This document shows positions 6,164 to 12,358 of a DNA stretch of 12,554 bases, piece by piece. Source of the stretch: Myxococcales bacterium. Its GTDB lineage: Bacteria > Myxococcota > Bradymonadia > REDH01. Each line of letters begins with the position of its first letter. The stretch's first letter is position 1. The notes under the pieces are model-generated. The model had not been told where the DNA came from. It did not search any database and saw nothing but the letters and a program-made list of their open reading frames with translations. Made by a program: the position numbers and the translations under genes. The DNA lies in assembly GCA_018970625.1 (NCBI GenBank), contig JAGWVZ010000054.1, positions 1 to 12,554 on the forward strand. The letters are read 5' to 3'.

Positions 6164-7848
6164 TCTGCGCTGCCTGCCGATGGGGTGACCATGGTGGCGT
6201 CGGCCTCGATCACCATCTGGCTACCGCTGAAGAATCCGCTGCCGCGCAGGATGCCGATGGAGCGAAGGCCCACGAGGGCTTGCTGGAACTGGGCGACCTG
6301 CTCGGCGGGCAGAAGTCCCATGGCCTCGCTGTAACCGATGAGCTCGTCGATCATGGCGTTCAGTCGTTCGCCGTTGAGGTAACCGATCATGAAGGGCGCG
6401 CCGGCGACGGCGTCGGGTGCGGTGGCGACGGTGTTGATGAAGGATTGCTGCAGCTCGCCGGTGTGGAACATGACGCGATCCTGCATCATGAGCATGCTGA
6501 TGGTGGCGAAGGGAGACTCCATGTCGATGCGTGTGAGCGGCGACTCGTTGACGAGCGAGGTCGAGAAGCCGGAGCCGCGGGCCATGTCCTGCGCGCGATC
6601 GGCGAGCTGCGCAGGGTTGTTGCTGGTGACCATGGCCAGGGCGCTCAGGTCGATCGAGAGCAGTCCGAGGCTTAAAGAGTTGAGTGCGAAGACCAGACCG
6701 CCACTGTAGAAGCGTTCAAAGGCGTCGATTTGTCGATCCTGAGAGTCGAGCATGACGCGAGCGGTGGCGAGGGCACCGGCGATATCGGGGCAGCCTGCGA
6801 GCGATGGATCGGCCTGCAGCAGCTCGCGGAGAGCCGAGATCTGGGTGCGACCGGCGAAGAAGAGGGTGGTGTTGTCGATGTCGGTTTGTGGAACCTGCGT
6901 GATGGTGCCGGGGAACGCCGCCTGAACGCGCTCAGCGCCGGCGGTGCCAAACTGCAGCACAAACGACGTGACGCCGTGGAGCGGGTTGGTGTCGTCGATA
7001 GAGGCGACCATGCCCATCCAGGGCAGGGTGGTGGTGAATCGTTCGACGCCGCCCATGCAGCGGTCGCGCTGCTCGGCGCTTGAATAGCCGGCAAGCTCGG
7101 GGTCGAGACCCATGGCGTCCATGCTGGCGGTGCGGTTGCGCCAGGTGCGGGCTGACCAGATGAGGTCCGAGAGCACGATGGACTGCATGAACCCTACGGC
7201 GCTGAGCGTCTGGCCTGCCGGGACGCGCTCGGCAAGCGACAGTCCGGGGCCTGCCGCCAGCATGCTCTGACGCGGACCCTGCAGTAGCGTGAGCCACTCC
7301 TCATCGGAGACGTTGGCCTGCGGGTCGGGCGAGTTAAAGCGGGCGATGGCGAATCCTTCGTACACGCCGTAATCGAGCGAGGCGTCGCCCATGGTTGCGC
7401 GGCGCAAGGCCAGGGGCCCGACCTCGATGTCTGAGAAATCGAGGTCGATGTTGGCGCTCTCGATGCGCGCGACGGTGGCGTTCCATGCCACGACGTCGGA
7501 GAGCTTGAGGACAAGGAGTGGTGAGAGCGACGGCGAAAACGCCGCATATTCGCCTGTGAGGTCAACGCCGAGCGACTCGAGCGACGCCGGGTTGTTGGGG
7601 TCGATGCCTAGCACCTCAAGTTGGCCGGGCATGCTGGTCTCCAGAAGGGCGAGTGACTGCGACCACGACTGCAGCAGCACGTCGCGCTGTGCCTCCTGTA
7701 CGTCGAAAGCGATCCCCCAGGCAGCGTCTGCCGGAACCAGCTCGAACACGGTGCTCCACGAGCGGTCTTCGAGTCCTTTCTGTGAGCCGCCACAGGCGGT
7801 GAGGGCGGCGGCGGCAGTGAGGGCCGTCATCACGATCAGGTTACGCAT
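6160..7848 (-). CDS. Large lipoprotein of unknown function (possibly DUF3352-like)
   Basis: 562 residues. The N-terminus MRNLIVMTALTAAAALTACGG is a lipoprotein signal with lipobox L-T-A-C at 16-19. Gly20 and Gly21 after the lipid-bearing Cys19 predict outer-membrane rather than inner-membrane retention. The mature domain starts with a 'VPADAAWGIAFDV' stretch, followed by 'LGIDPNNPASLESLGVDLTGEYAAF' and 'PLLVLKLSD'. From memory this resembles the layout of DUF3352-type proteins, which have paired repeats of this kind. I could not test that. Two cysteines (Cys264 and Cys353) could form a disulfide. No catalytic motif is seen. It is the first gene of a two-gene unit, its stop overlapping the start of the CPBP membrane protein. 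The ATG at 7848 is fixed by the signal sequence, though its ribosome-binding site is weak. Confidence 0.8.
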   Translation of the reverse strand: MRNLIVMTALTAAAALTACGGSQKGLEDRSWSTVFELVPADAAWGIAFDVQEAQRDVLLQSWSQSLALLETSMPGQLEVLGIDPNNPASLESLGVDLTGEYAAFSPSLSPLLVLKLSDVVAWNATVARIESANIDLDFSDIEVGPLALRRATMGDASLDYGVYEGFAIARFNSPDPQANVSDEEWLTLLQGPRQSMLAAGPGLSLAERVPAGQTLSAVGFMQSIVLSDLIWSARTWRNRTASMDAMGLDPELAGYSSAEQRDRCMGGVERFTTTLPWMGMVASIDDTNPLHGVTSFVLQFGTAGAERVQAAFPGTITQVPQTDIDNTTLFFAGRTQISALRELLQADPSLAGCPDIAGALATARVMLDSQDRQIDAFERFYSGGLVFALNSLSLGLLSIDLSALAMVTSNNPAQLADRAQDMARGSGFSTSLVNESPLTRIDMESPFATISMLMMQDRVMFHTGELQQSFINTVATAPDAVAGAPFMIGYLNGERLNAMIDELIGYSEAMGLLPAEQVAQFQQALVGLRSIGILRGSGFFSGSQMVIEADATMVTPSAGSAE

Positions 7849-7918
7849 GAAAAGATCCGGAGTGAGCCCCGTGCCGGTGGCAGGGTCTGTGGATGCCAGA
7901 GAGCGGTTACGTCGGTGC

Positions 7919-7946
7919 GGTGTAGCACTGATGGTGGGTCGGGCAA
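7919..7946 (-). promoter_or_regulatory. Weak candidate promoter for lipoprotein/CPBP unit
   Basis: On the minus strand TTGCCC (7946-7941) and TACACC (7924-7919) are 16 bases apart, with TG one base before the -10 (extended -10 style). The leader would be about 60 nt. Matches are modest and other positions in this gap are possible. Confidence 0.25.
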
Positions 7947-8030
7947 GGGTTTGTCGATGGGGGGCGGATCGCAGGTGTTCGCGAGGCGCTTTGCGTGGTC
8001 GTCAAACGGTGTCAGAACGGTGAACGACGC

Positions 8031-8060
8031 TTGCGGTTCCACGTGATGCGCGCATATAGG
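8031..8060 (+). promoter_or_regulatory. Candidate promoter for acyl-CoA synthetase gene
   Basis: TTGCGG (8031-8036, 4 of 6) and TATAGG (8055-8060, 4 of 6) are 18 bases apart. A CACGTG palindrome (8040-8045) lies inside the spacer, where a bound regulator could block RNA polymerase. The leader would be about 30 nt. Confidence 0.4.
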
Positions 8061-8095
8061 AACCGGCGACGCCAACCCACGGTGGCAGTGAAATC

Positions 8096-9967
8096 ATGCC
8101 AGGCCAGACGGTCATAGACATCTTCGATGAGCGTGTTGCCGAGAGCGCTGATCGTACAGCGCTCCGCTACAAGGCGGACGGCCGATGGCAGGAGCTGTCG
8201 TGGTCGGCGTGGTCGCGTGCGTCGCTCAAGTATGCCGCCGGACTGGTGGCACTGGGTGTGCGTGCGGGTGACCGTGTAGCGCTGATGTCGCGCACGCGCC
8301 TGGACTGGGTGGTGGCGGACATTGGCATTCTTTACGCTGGCGCCATCACGGTGCCGGTGCACCACACGTCGCTGCCGCGCCAGTGCGCTGCCATTGTGCG
8401 CAGCACCGGCGCGAACGTCATCATCGTCGAAGACCCGCACCAGCTGCAGAAGGTGCTGGCGGCTCGCAGCGAGCTGCCCGAGCTTCGCCACATCATTTAT
8501 CTGGACGAGCTGGCCGAGCTGGATGTGCCCGACCGGCAGGGCCGCACCCTGCTTCGTCTGGATGACCTGGGGCCGGAGATTCGTAAGGATAAGACGCTGG
8601 TGAGCGTGTCGCGGCTGGGCGAGCTGGGGAGTGAGGCGCTCGGTCGGGACCCCAACGCGGTGCTCGAGCAGCGTCGATGCGTCGAGCCGGGCAGCGTCGC
8701 CAGCATTGTCTTTACATCGGGTACCTCGGGCCGGCCGCGCGGTGTGGTGTTGACCCACGCCAACATGGTCGCCAGCATCAACGCCAACCACCTGGCGGTG
8801 CCGCTCGGCCCCACCGATGAGCAGCTGCTGGCGTTACCGTTGTCGTTTGTATTCGCCCGCATCAACTACCTGACCGCGGTGCGAGCGGGCACCATGACAG
8901 CCTTCTGCACCGGTACGGATCGGTTTATTGAAGAGCTGCAACAGGTTCGCCCCACCTTTTTTACCGCTGTTCCCCATGTATTTGAGCGTATTCTGAACTC
9001 TTTCCGCAGTCGAATGCTCGCCGAAACCCGCGGTCCTGCGCGTGGATTTGTGGAGCGCAGCTTTCGGCTCGCCGATATTAGGGTCGAGACGCAGGCCGCC
9101 GCCAAAGCGCCGCCGTTGTACGTGCGCGCCGAGCTGGCGCTGGCCGATTCGACCGTCTTTGCGCGCTTTCGTTCACTCATGGGTGGTCGCATCCGGTTCG
9201 CCTTCTGCGGCGGTGCGGCGCTTCCGGCCCATGTGTCGCGCTTCTTTCAGGGGGTCGGCATTGAGATTCTCGAGGGCTACGGCCTTACCGAGACCTGCTC
9301 GGCCATTTGCGTGAACCGACCGGGTGCGACCCGCATTGGCACTGTCGGTGTCGCCATGAACGGCATCGCCATTCGTATCGCCGACGACGGTGAGATTCTG
9401 GTGCAGGCGCCGCAGGTCATGCAGGGCTATCTGGACGAGCCCGATGTCACCGCCGAGGTGCTGCGCGACGGCTGGTTACACACGGGCGACATCGGCGAGC
9501 TCGACGGCGATTACCTGCGCATTACCGACCGCAAAAAAGACATGATCGTGACCGCGACCGGTCGCTCGATCGCGCCGGCCCCACTCGAAGCGCGGCTGCA
9601 GACCCTGCCTTGGATTGACAGGGCGGTGGTGTACGGGGAGGGGCGCAAGTACCTGACCGCGTTGCTGACCCTGCGTATGGAACCCGTCGTCACATGGGCG
9701 CGCCAGAATGGCCTGAGCGATATCGCCAAGTCGGAGCTGCCGCGAAATCCTCGCGTGTACGACCTCGTGCGGCAGCACGTCGAAGAGCTCAACAAGGACC
9801 TGTCGTCGGCCGAGAGCATTCGGCGCTTTGCGATTCTGGACGAGGATTTTCGTCCCGACAGCGGTGAGCTCACGGCGTCCATGAAGACTCGGCGACACTT
9901 CATCGCGCAGAAGTACAAGGGCGTCATCGAAGGGCTGTACGATGAATCGCTGGCCATGAAAGGCTGA
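8096..9967 (+). CDS. Long-chain acyl-CoA synthetase (AMP-forming, FadD15-like)
   Basis: 623 residues, typical for the group that activates long-chain fatty acids to acyl-CoA via acyl-AMP, at or near the inner membrane. Motifs in order are the ATP-binding loop FTSGTSGRPRG (206-216), YGLTET (395-400), the ribose-binding TGD (463-465), ITDRKKDMIVTATGRSIAP (476-494, hinge and long-chain synthetase signature) and the C-terminal catalytic Lys597 in ELTASMKTRR. Two usual residues differ: the loop Lys is Arg215, and the His of the LPL-HVFxR motif is Phe251 (LPLSFVFAR, 247-255). The core is intact and the enzyme is probably active. Substrate length cannot be read from sequence. The ATG at 8096 gives a normal N-terminus with a weak ribosome-binding site. 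The gene is divergent from the lipoprotein gene and has no evident operon partner. Confidence 0.93.
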   Translation: MPGQTVIDIFDERVAESADRTALRYKADGRWQELSWSAWSRASLKYAAGLVALGVRAGDRVALMSRTRLDWVVADIGILYAGAITVPVHHTSLPRQCAAIVRSTGANVIIVEDPHQLQKVLAARSELPELRHIIYLDELAELDVPDRQGRTLLRLDDLGPEIRKDKTLVSVSRLGELGSEALGRDPNAVLEQRRCVEPGSVASIVFTSGTSGRPRGVVLTHANMVASINANHLAVPLGPTDEQLLALPLSFVFARINYLTAVRAGTMTAFCTGTDRFIEELQQVRPTFFTAVPHVFERILNSFRSRMLAETRGPARGFVERSFRLADIRVETQAAAKAPPLYVRAELALADSTVFARFRSLMGGRIRFAFCGGAALPAHVSRFFQGVGIEILEGYGLTETCSAICVNRPGATRIGTVGVAMNGIAIRIADDGEILVQAPQVMQGYLDEPDVTAEVLRDGWLHTGDIGELDGDYLRITDRKKDMIVTATGRSIAPAPLEARLQTLPWIDRAVVYGEGRKYLTALLTLRMEPVVTWARQNGLSDIAKSELPRNPRVYDLVRQHVEELNKDLSSAESIRRFAILDEDFRPDSGELTASMKTRRHFIAQKYKGVIEGLYDESLAMKG

Positions 9968-10019
9968 CGGCGCTCGTGCTGCGCCAGTCATGCCACCGCG
10001 GCTCCGTGAGTGCACGGCG

Positions 10020-10041
10020 TTCAGGCGTGTAACGCCCTGAA
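10020..10041 (+). repeat. Inverted repeat after acyl-CoA synthetase gene
   Basis: TTCAGG-CGT (10020-10028) and ACG-C-CCTGAA (10032-10041) pair over nine bases with one bulged C and a GTA loop. An alternative 6-bp stem is GGCGTT (10016-10021) with AACGCC (10031-10036). The nearest T-run is TTTTTT at 10079-10084, too far away for a classical terminator. The folds are mutually exclusive. It may mark the 3' end of the upstream transcript. Confidence 0.4.
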
Positions 10042-10093
10042 AACACGACCGATCAACGATCGTGCCAGTTTGAGGATCTTTTTTGCCAAAATC

Positions 10094-10121
10094 TTGCAAC
10101 GCAGATCTTCCGGCGTATGGT
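10094..10121 (+). promoter_or_regulatory. Candidate promoter for PilZ-dapF unit
   Basis: TTGCAA (10094-10099, 4 of 6) and TATGGT (10116-10121, 4 of 6) are 16 bases apart, placing a start near 10128 and about 25 nt before the PilZ ATG. The local sequence is A/T-richer than its surroundings. Confidence 0.35.
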
Positions 10122-10153
10122 GTGCTTCACCGTGACCTGCCGTGAGGTGCCGC

Positions 10154-10483
10154 ATGAACGTTGCTGCAGAGAGCCTGCCCATCGGGGACGAGCTGGATCG
10201 TGTTCGTCTGGAAAAGCGAGTGCCGCTTCGCGGTGACGTTCATGTTTATGTTCCTGCGATGGACATGCTGGTGCGTGCATCGGGAAAGAACATCTCCGAG
10301 ACTGGTTGCTTTGTTTACTCGCAGGTCCTGCTTCCGGTGGGCACCGAGGTTCGGGTGCGCGTGCTGGATAGCGAACGTGACGCCATGGAGGTGACCGCCC
10401 GTGTTGTGCGGGTGGTTCCCGAAGGCGCGTGTGTCGGCATGGCTTTTGTGTTTGTGGGCGAGGCGTCGGCGACCGCTGCGTGA
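10154..10483 (+). CDS. PilZ-domain protein (putative c-di-GMP receptor)
   Basis: 109 residues, a stand-alone PilZ domain. The two c-di-GMP-binding signatures are both complete: RxxxR as RVPLR (Arg22-Arg26) and [D/N]xSxxG as NISETG (Asn46-Gly51). These are followed by the usual beta-barrel strands (LLPVGTEVRVRVLD, MEVTARVVRVV) and a GMAFVF ending. The layout resembles single-domain PilZ proteins common in myxobacteria. I chose the ATG at 10154 because GAGG (10144-10147) lies six bases upstream. A GTG at 10142 would add only four residues and would overlap that site. The family is cytoplasmic and acts by contacting a partner protein, which is unknown here. The gene ends 12 bases before dapF on the same strand, so the two are probably co-transcribed. 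Confidence 0.88.
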   Translation: MNVAAESLPIGDELDRVRLEKRVPLRGDVHVYVPAMDMLVRASGKNISETGCFVYSQVLLPVGTEVRVRVLDSERDAMEVTARVVRVVPEGACVGMAFVFVGEASATAA

Positions 10484-10495
10484 CTGGGGCGCTGC

Positions 10496-11302
10496 ATGTA
10501 TTTTGAAAAATGGCAGGCGCTGGGGAATCACTTTGTGCTGGTGTTTGACCCGGCGAACGAGTCGGCGCTTGAGCTGGCGGCAGCGCGGCTGTGCGATCGA
10601 TACACCGGCGTAGGAGCAGACGGGATTCTGGTGGTGCGGACGGGCGAGCATCCGTCGATGCGTGTGCTCAACGCCGATGGCTCGTACAGCGAGATGTGTG
10701 GCAACGGCATTCGGTGTGTGGTGGGCGCGCTGGCCGAACGGCGTGTAAGTCGCCGTGGGCATGTCTTGTTGCAGACGGGGGCAGGCGTGAAGCACTGCGC
10801 TTATGAGGGGAGCGAGGGCGCCTGGCAGGTGACGGTCGATATGGGGGTACCCAGTTTCAGGCCCGAAGACGCTGGGTTCACCGATGACCTGCTGCCGCTG
10901 CATGGGGTGGTGACGGCGATCGGCGCTGGCCATGTGGCGTCGGTAGGCAATCCACACTGGGTGTTTTTTGGGGCTGATGCGGCGCTGGCCCCAGAGTGGG
11001 GGCCGAGGCTTGAGACGGACGTTCGGTTTGCGCGGCGCACGAACGTGGAGTTTGTGAAGCAGCGCGGACCTGCGCATCTGGACGTGGTGGTGTGGGAGCG
11101 CGGCGTGGGGTTTACGCAGGCGTGCGGTTCGGGAGCGGTGTGTGTGACGGCGCTGGCGGCGGCGACGGGGCGCGTGCCGACGTCGACGCCGATTCGGGTG
11201 GACCTGCCGGGTGGCTCGCTGACGTGCGAGGTGCTGGGCTCAGGTTCGGTGATGATGTCGGGGCCGGCGGTGCGTGTGTTCACGGGTACGCTGGCGCTTT
11301 GA
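10496..11302 (+). CDS. dapF: Diaminopimelate epimerase
   Basis: 268 residues, normal length. It interconverts LL- and meso-diaminopimelate in the cytoplasm, the last step before lysine and the source of the peptidoglycan cross-linking residue. Both catalytic cysteines of the PLP-independent two-base mechanism are present: Cys68 in NADGSYSEMCGNGIRC (59-74) and Cys210 in ERGVGFTQACGSGA (201-214). Other family motifs are GVGADGILVV (38-47), GNPHWV (151-156), RTNVEF (181-186) and SGPAVRVFTG near the C-terminus. The N-terminal motif usually read GLGNDF is ALGNHF (8-13), with His12 replacing Asp. The ATG at 10496 gives the canonical start, though the ribosome-binding site is only GGGGC. The gene follows the PilZ gene after 12 bases and is convergent with rplC. 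Confidence 0.95.
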   Translation: MYFEKWQALGNHFVLVFDPANESALELAAARLCDRYTGVGADGILVVRTGEHPSMRVLNADGSYSEMCGNGIRCVVGALAERRVSRRGHVLLQTGAGVKHCAYEGSEGAWQVTVDMGVPSFRPEDAGFTDDLLPLHGVVTAIGAGHVASVGNPHWVFFGADAALAPEWGPRLETDVRFARRTNVEFVKQRGPAHLDVVVWERGVGFTQACGSGAVCVTALAAATGRVPTSTPIRVDLPGGSLTCEVLGSGSVMMSGPAVRVFTGTLAL

Positions 11303-11328
11303 GCGCGGCGTTGTATGTCTGGCGGGGC

Positions 11329-11360
11329 AAAAACGAAAAGAGCCACCGGACGGTGGCTCT
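11329..11360 (-). terminator. Intrinsic terminator of rplC
   Basis: AGAGCCACCG (11339-11348) and CGGTGGCTCT (11351-11360) are perfect complements, forming a 9-10 bp stem with a minimal loop. Read on the minus strand the stem is followed by TTTCGTTTTT (11338-11329). It lies 23 bases after the rplC stop and 26 bases past the dapF stop. On the plus strand no T-run follows, so it serves rplC, though the hairpin may also help end the dapF transcript. Confidence 0.9.
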
Positions 11361-11383
11361 CGACGTTGCGGGCGTGGCCCGGA

Positions 11384-12058
11384 TTAGCGCGACTTCTTGA
11401 CGGCGACGCGCACCGACACGAGGCCGGACTTGGAGCCGGGGATGGCGCCCTTGATGAGGTACAGGTTGTCTTCGGCGATGACGCGGACAATGCGCAGGTT
11501 CTGCACGGTGCTGCGAGCGTTGCCGTACTGGCCGGGCATCTTCTTGCCGGGGAAGACGCGTGCGGGGAAAGCCGAGGAGCCGACCGATCCACCGCCGCGG
11601 AAGGATTCGTGTGCACCGTGTGAGTTGCCGAAGCCGGCGAAATTGTGGCGCTTCATGACGCCCGCGAAGCCGCGGCCGCGGCTGGTGCCGGTGACGTCCA
11701 CGAAGTTGCCCTCGGCGAACATGGTGTGGTCAAGCGTCTGGCCGACTTCGAACTTCGCGAACTCGGCTTCGGTGACGCGGAACTCACGCAGAATGCGGCA
11801 GGGCGCGTCGATGCCGGCAGCGGTGAAGACGCCGACGTCGGCTTTGGTGAGGCCGCGGAAGCGGACATCGCCGTCCTTTTCCTGACGCTTTGCGGGCTCA
11901 AAGCCGACCTTGATGCCGAAGTAGCCCTGAGCGGGCAGGTGGCGCTTTGCGACGACGACCATGGGGCCGACCTGAACGACGGTCACCGGGGTGACCTTGC
12001 CGTTGGCGTCAAAGATCTGGGTCATGCCGAGCTTGCGGCCAAGGATCATACGTGCCAT
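11384..12058 (-). CDS. rplC: 50S ribosomal protein L3
   Basis: 224 residues, slightly longer than E. coli L3 (209). L3 binds 23S rRNA near the peptidyl-transferase centre and starts 50S assembly. Diagnostic parts are MARMILGRKLGMTQIF at the N-terminus, FVDVTGTSRGRGFAGVMKRHNF (119-140) and RGGGSVGSSAFPARVFPGKKMPGQYGN (154-180), the loop reaching the catalytic centre. The position of E. coli Gln150, which PrmB methylates, is Ala163 here, as expected outside the beta/gamma-proteobacteria. The ATG at 12058 gives the family start; no strong ribosome-binding site is seen. Its surroundings are odd. rplD does not follow (an intrinsic terminator and convergent dapF do), and rpsJ does not precede (a gene on the other strand does). 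It therefore appears to be monocistronic. Confidence 0.97.
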   Translation of the reverse strand: MARMILGRKLGMTQIFDANGKVTPVTVVQVGPMVVVAKRHLPAQGYFGIKVGFEPAKRQEKDGDVRFRGLTKADVGVFTAAGIDAPCRILREFRVTEAEFAKFEVGQTLDHTMFAEGNFVDVTGTSRGRGFAGVMKRHNFAGFGNSHGAHESFRGGGSVGSSAFPARVFPGKKMPGQYGNARSTVQNLRIVRVIAEDNLYLIKGAIPGSKSGLVSVRVAVKKSR

Positions 12059-12154
12059 GCGAACACCAAAACCCGCGTTGCATCAAAGAGCTGGCCCAAA
12101 ACCAGCGTGCGGCCCTGGCGGATACGGCGGGGAGCGCATCACAGGGGGAGGCGC

Positions 12155-12184
12155 TGCGTAGCGCAAGTGGGTCGGGCTGGTCAA
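12155..12184 (-). promoter_or_regulatory. Candidate promoter for rplC
   Basis: On the minus strand TTGACC (12184-12179, 5 of 6) and TACGCA (12160-12155, 3 of 6) are 18 bases apart. Transcription would begin near 12148, giving a leader of about 90 nt. The -10 is poor, so this is the best visible candidate rather than a firm call. Confidence 0.35.
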
Positions 12185-12226
12185 GAACAAGGCGGCGGTT
12201 GGCACGTGCTGCCTGCGCTTCCGGGC

Positions 12227-12247
12227 TTCTGATTTCTGAATTCTGGT
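12227..12247. repeat. Three-copy 7-base tandem repeat
   Basis: TTCTGAT, TTCTGAA and TTCTGGT follow each other without spacing. The patch is A/T-richer than its surroundings and lies about 43 bases upstream of the rplC -35 candidate and about 110 bases upstream of the next gene's start codon. Confidence 0.5.
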
Positions 12248-12358
12248 TTGAGGCGTGGTCGCCGGTGACGCCTGCGGCGGCGTTGCAGCGACCGGGTCGA
12301 GCGTGTATTTCGGCAACCGCTCCATGGAACAGCGATCGATTTCATCAAAAGGGTCCTC

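Larger units (their letters stand above)
12059..12358. other. 300-base region between divergent rplC and the last gene
   Basis: No convincing gene is seen. Toward rplC it holds a candidate promoter (12155-12184) and a leader of about 90 nt with a GCTGG/CCAGC hairpin (12090-12094 and 12102-12106). The minus-strand octamer GGTTTTGG occurs twice in that leader, 30 bases apart (12066-12073 and 12096-12103). Farther out are a CACGTG site (12203-12208) and a three-copy 7-base repeat (12227-12247). Toward the right-hand gene the best promoter is weak: TTGCAG (12283-12288), 17 bases, TATTTC (12306-12311). Confidence 0.55.

Noticed and set aside
8012..8791. Minus-strand open frame of 259 codons overlapping the acyl-CoA synthetase start
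   Set aside because: It is antisense to a conserved enzyme, is Arg/His-rich and has no domain. Its only plausible promoter region is inside the enzyme gene.
10142..10153. GTG 10142 as the PilZ start
   Set aside because: It would add only four residues and would place the GAGG ribosome-binding site inside the gene. ATG 10154 has proper spacing.
10127..11077. 316-codon minus-strand open frame across PilZ and dapF
   Set aside because: Both plus-strand genes have complete, position-correct motifs. The antisense product is low-complexity with no family resemblance.
12083..12325. 80-codon minus-strand frame upstream of rplC, and a plus-strand frame at 12052-12453
   Set aside because: Neither shows a ribosome-binding site or a known fold. 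They overlap the candidate rplC promoter and the better-supported secreted-protein start.
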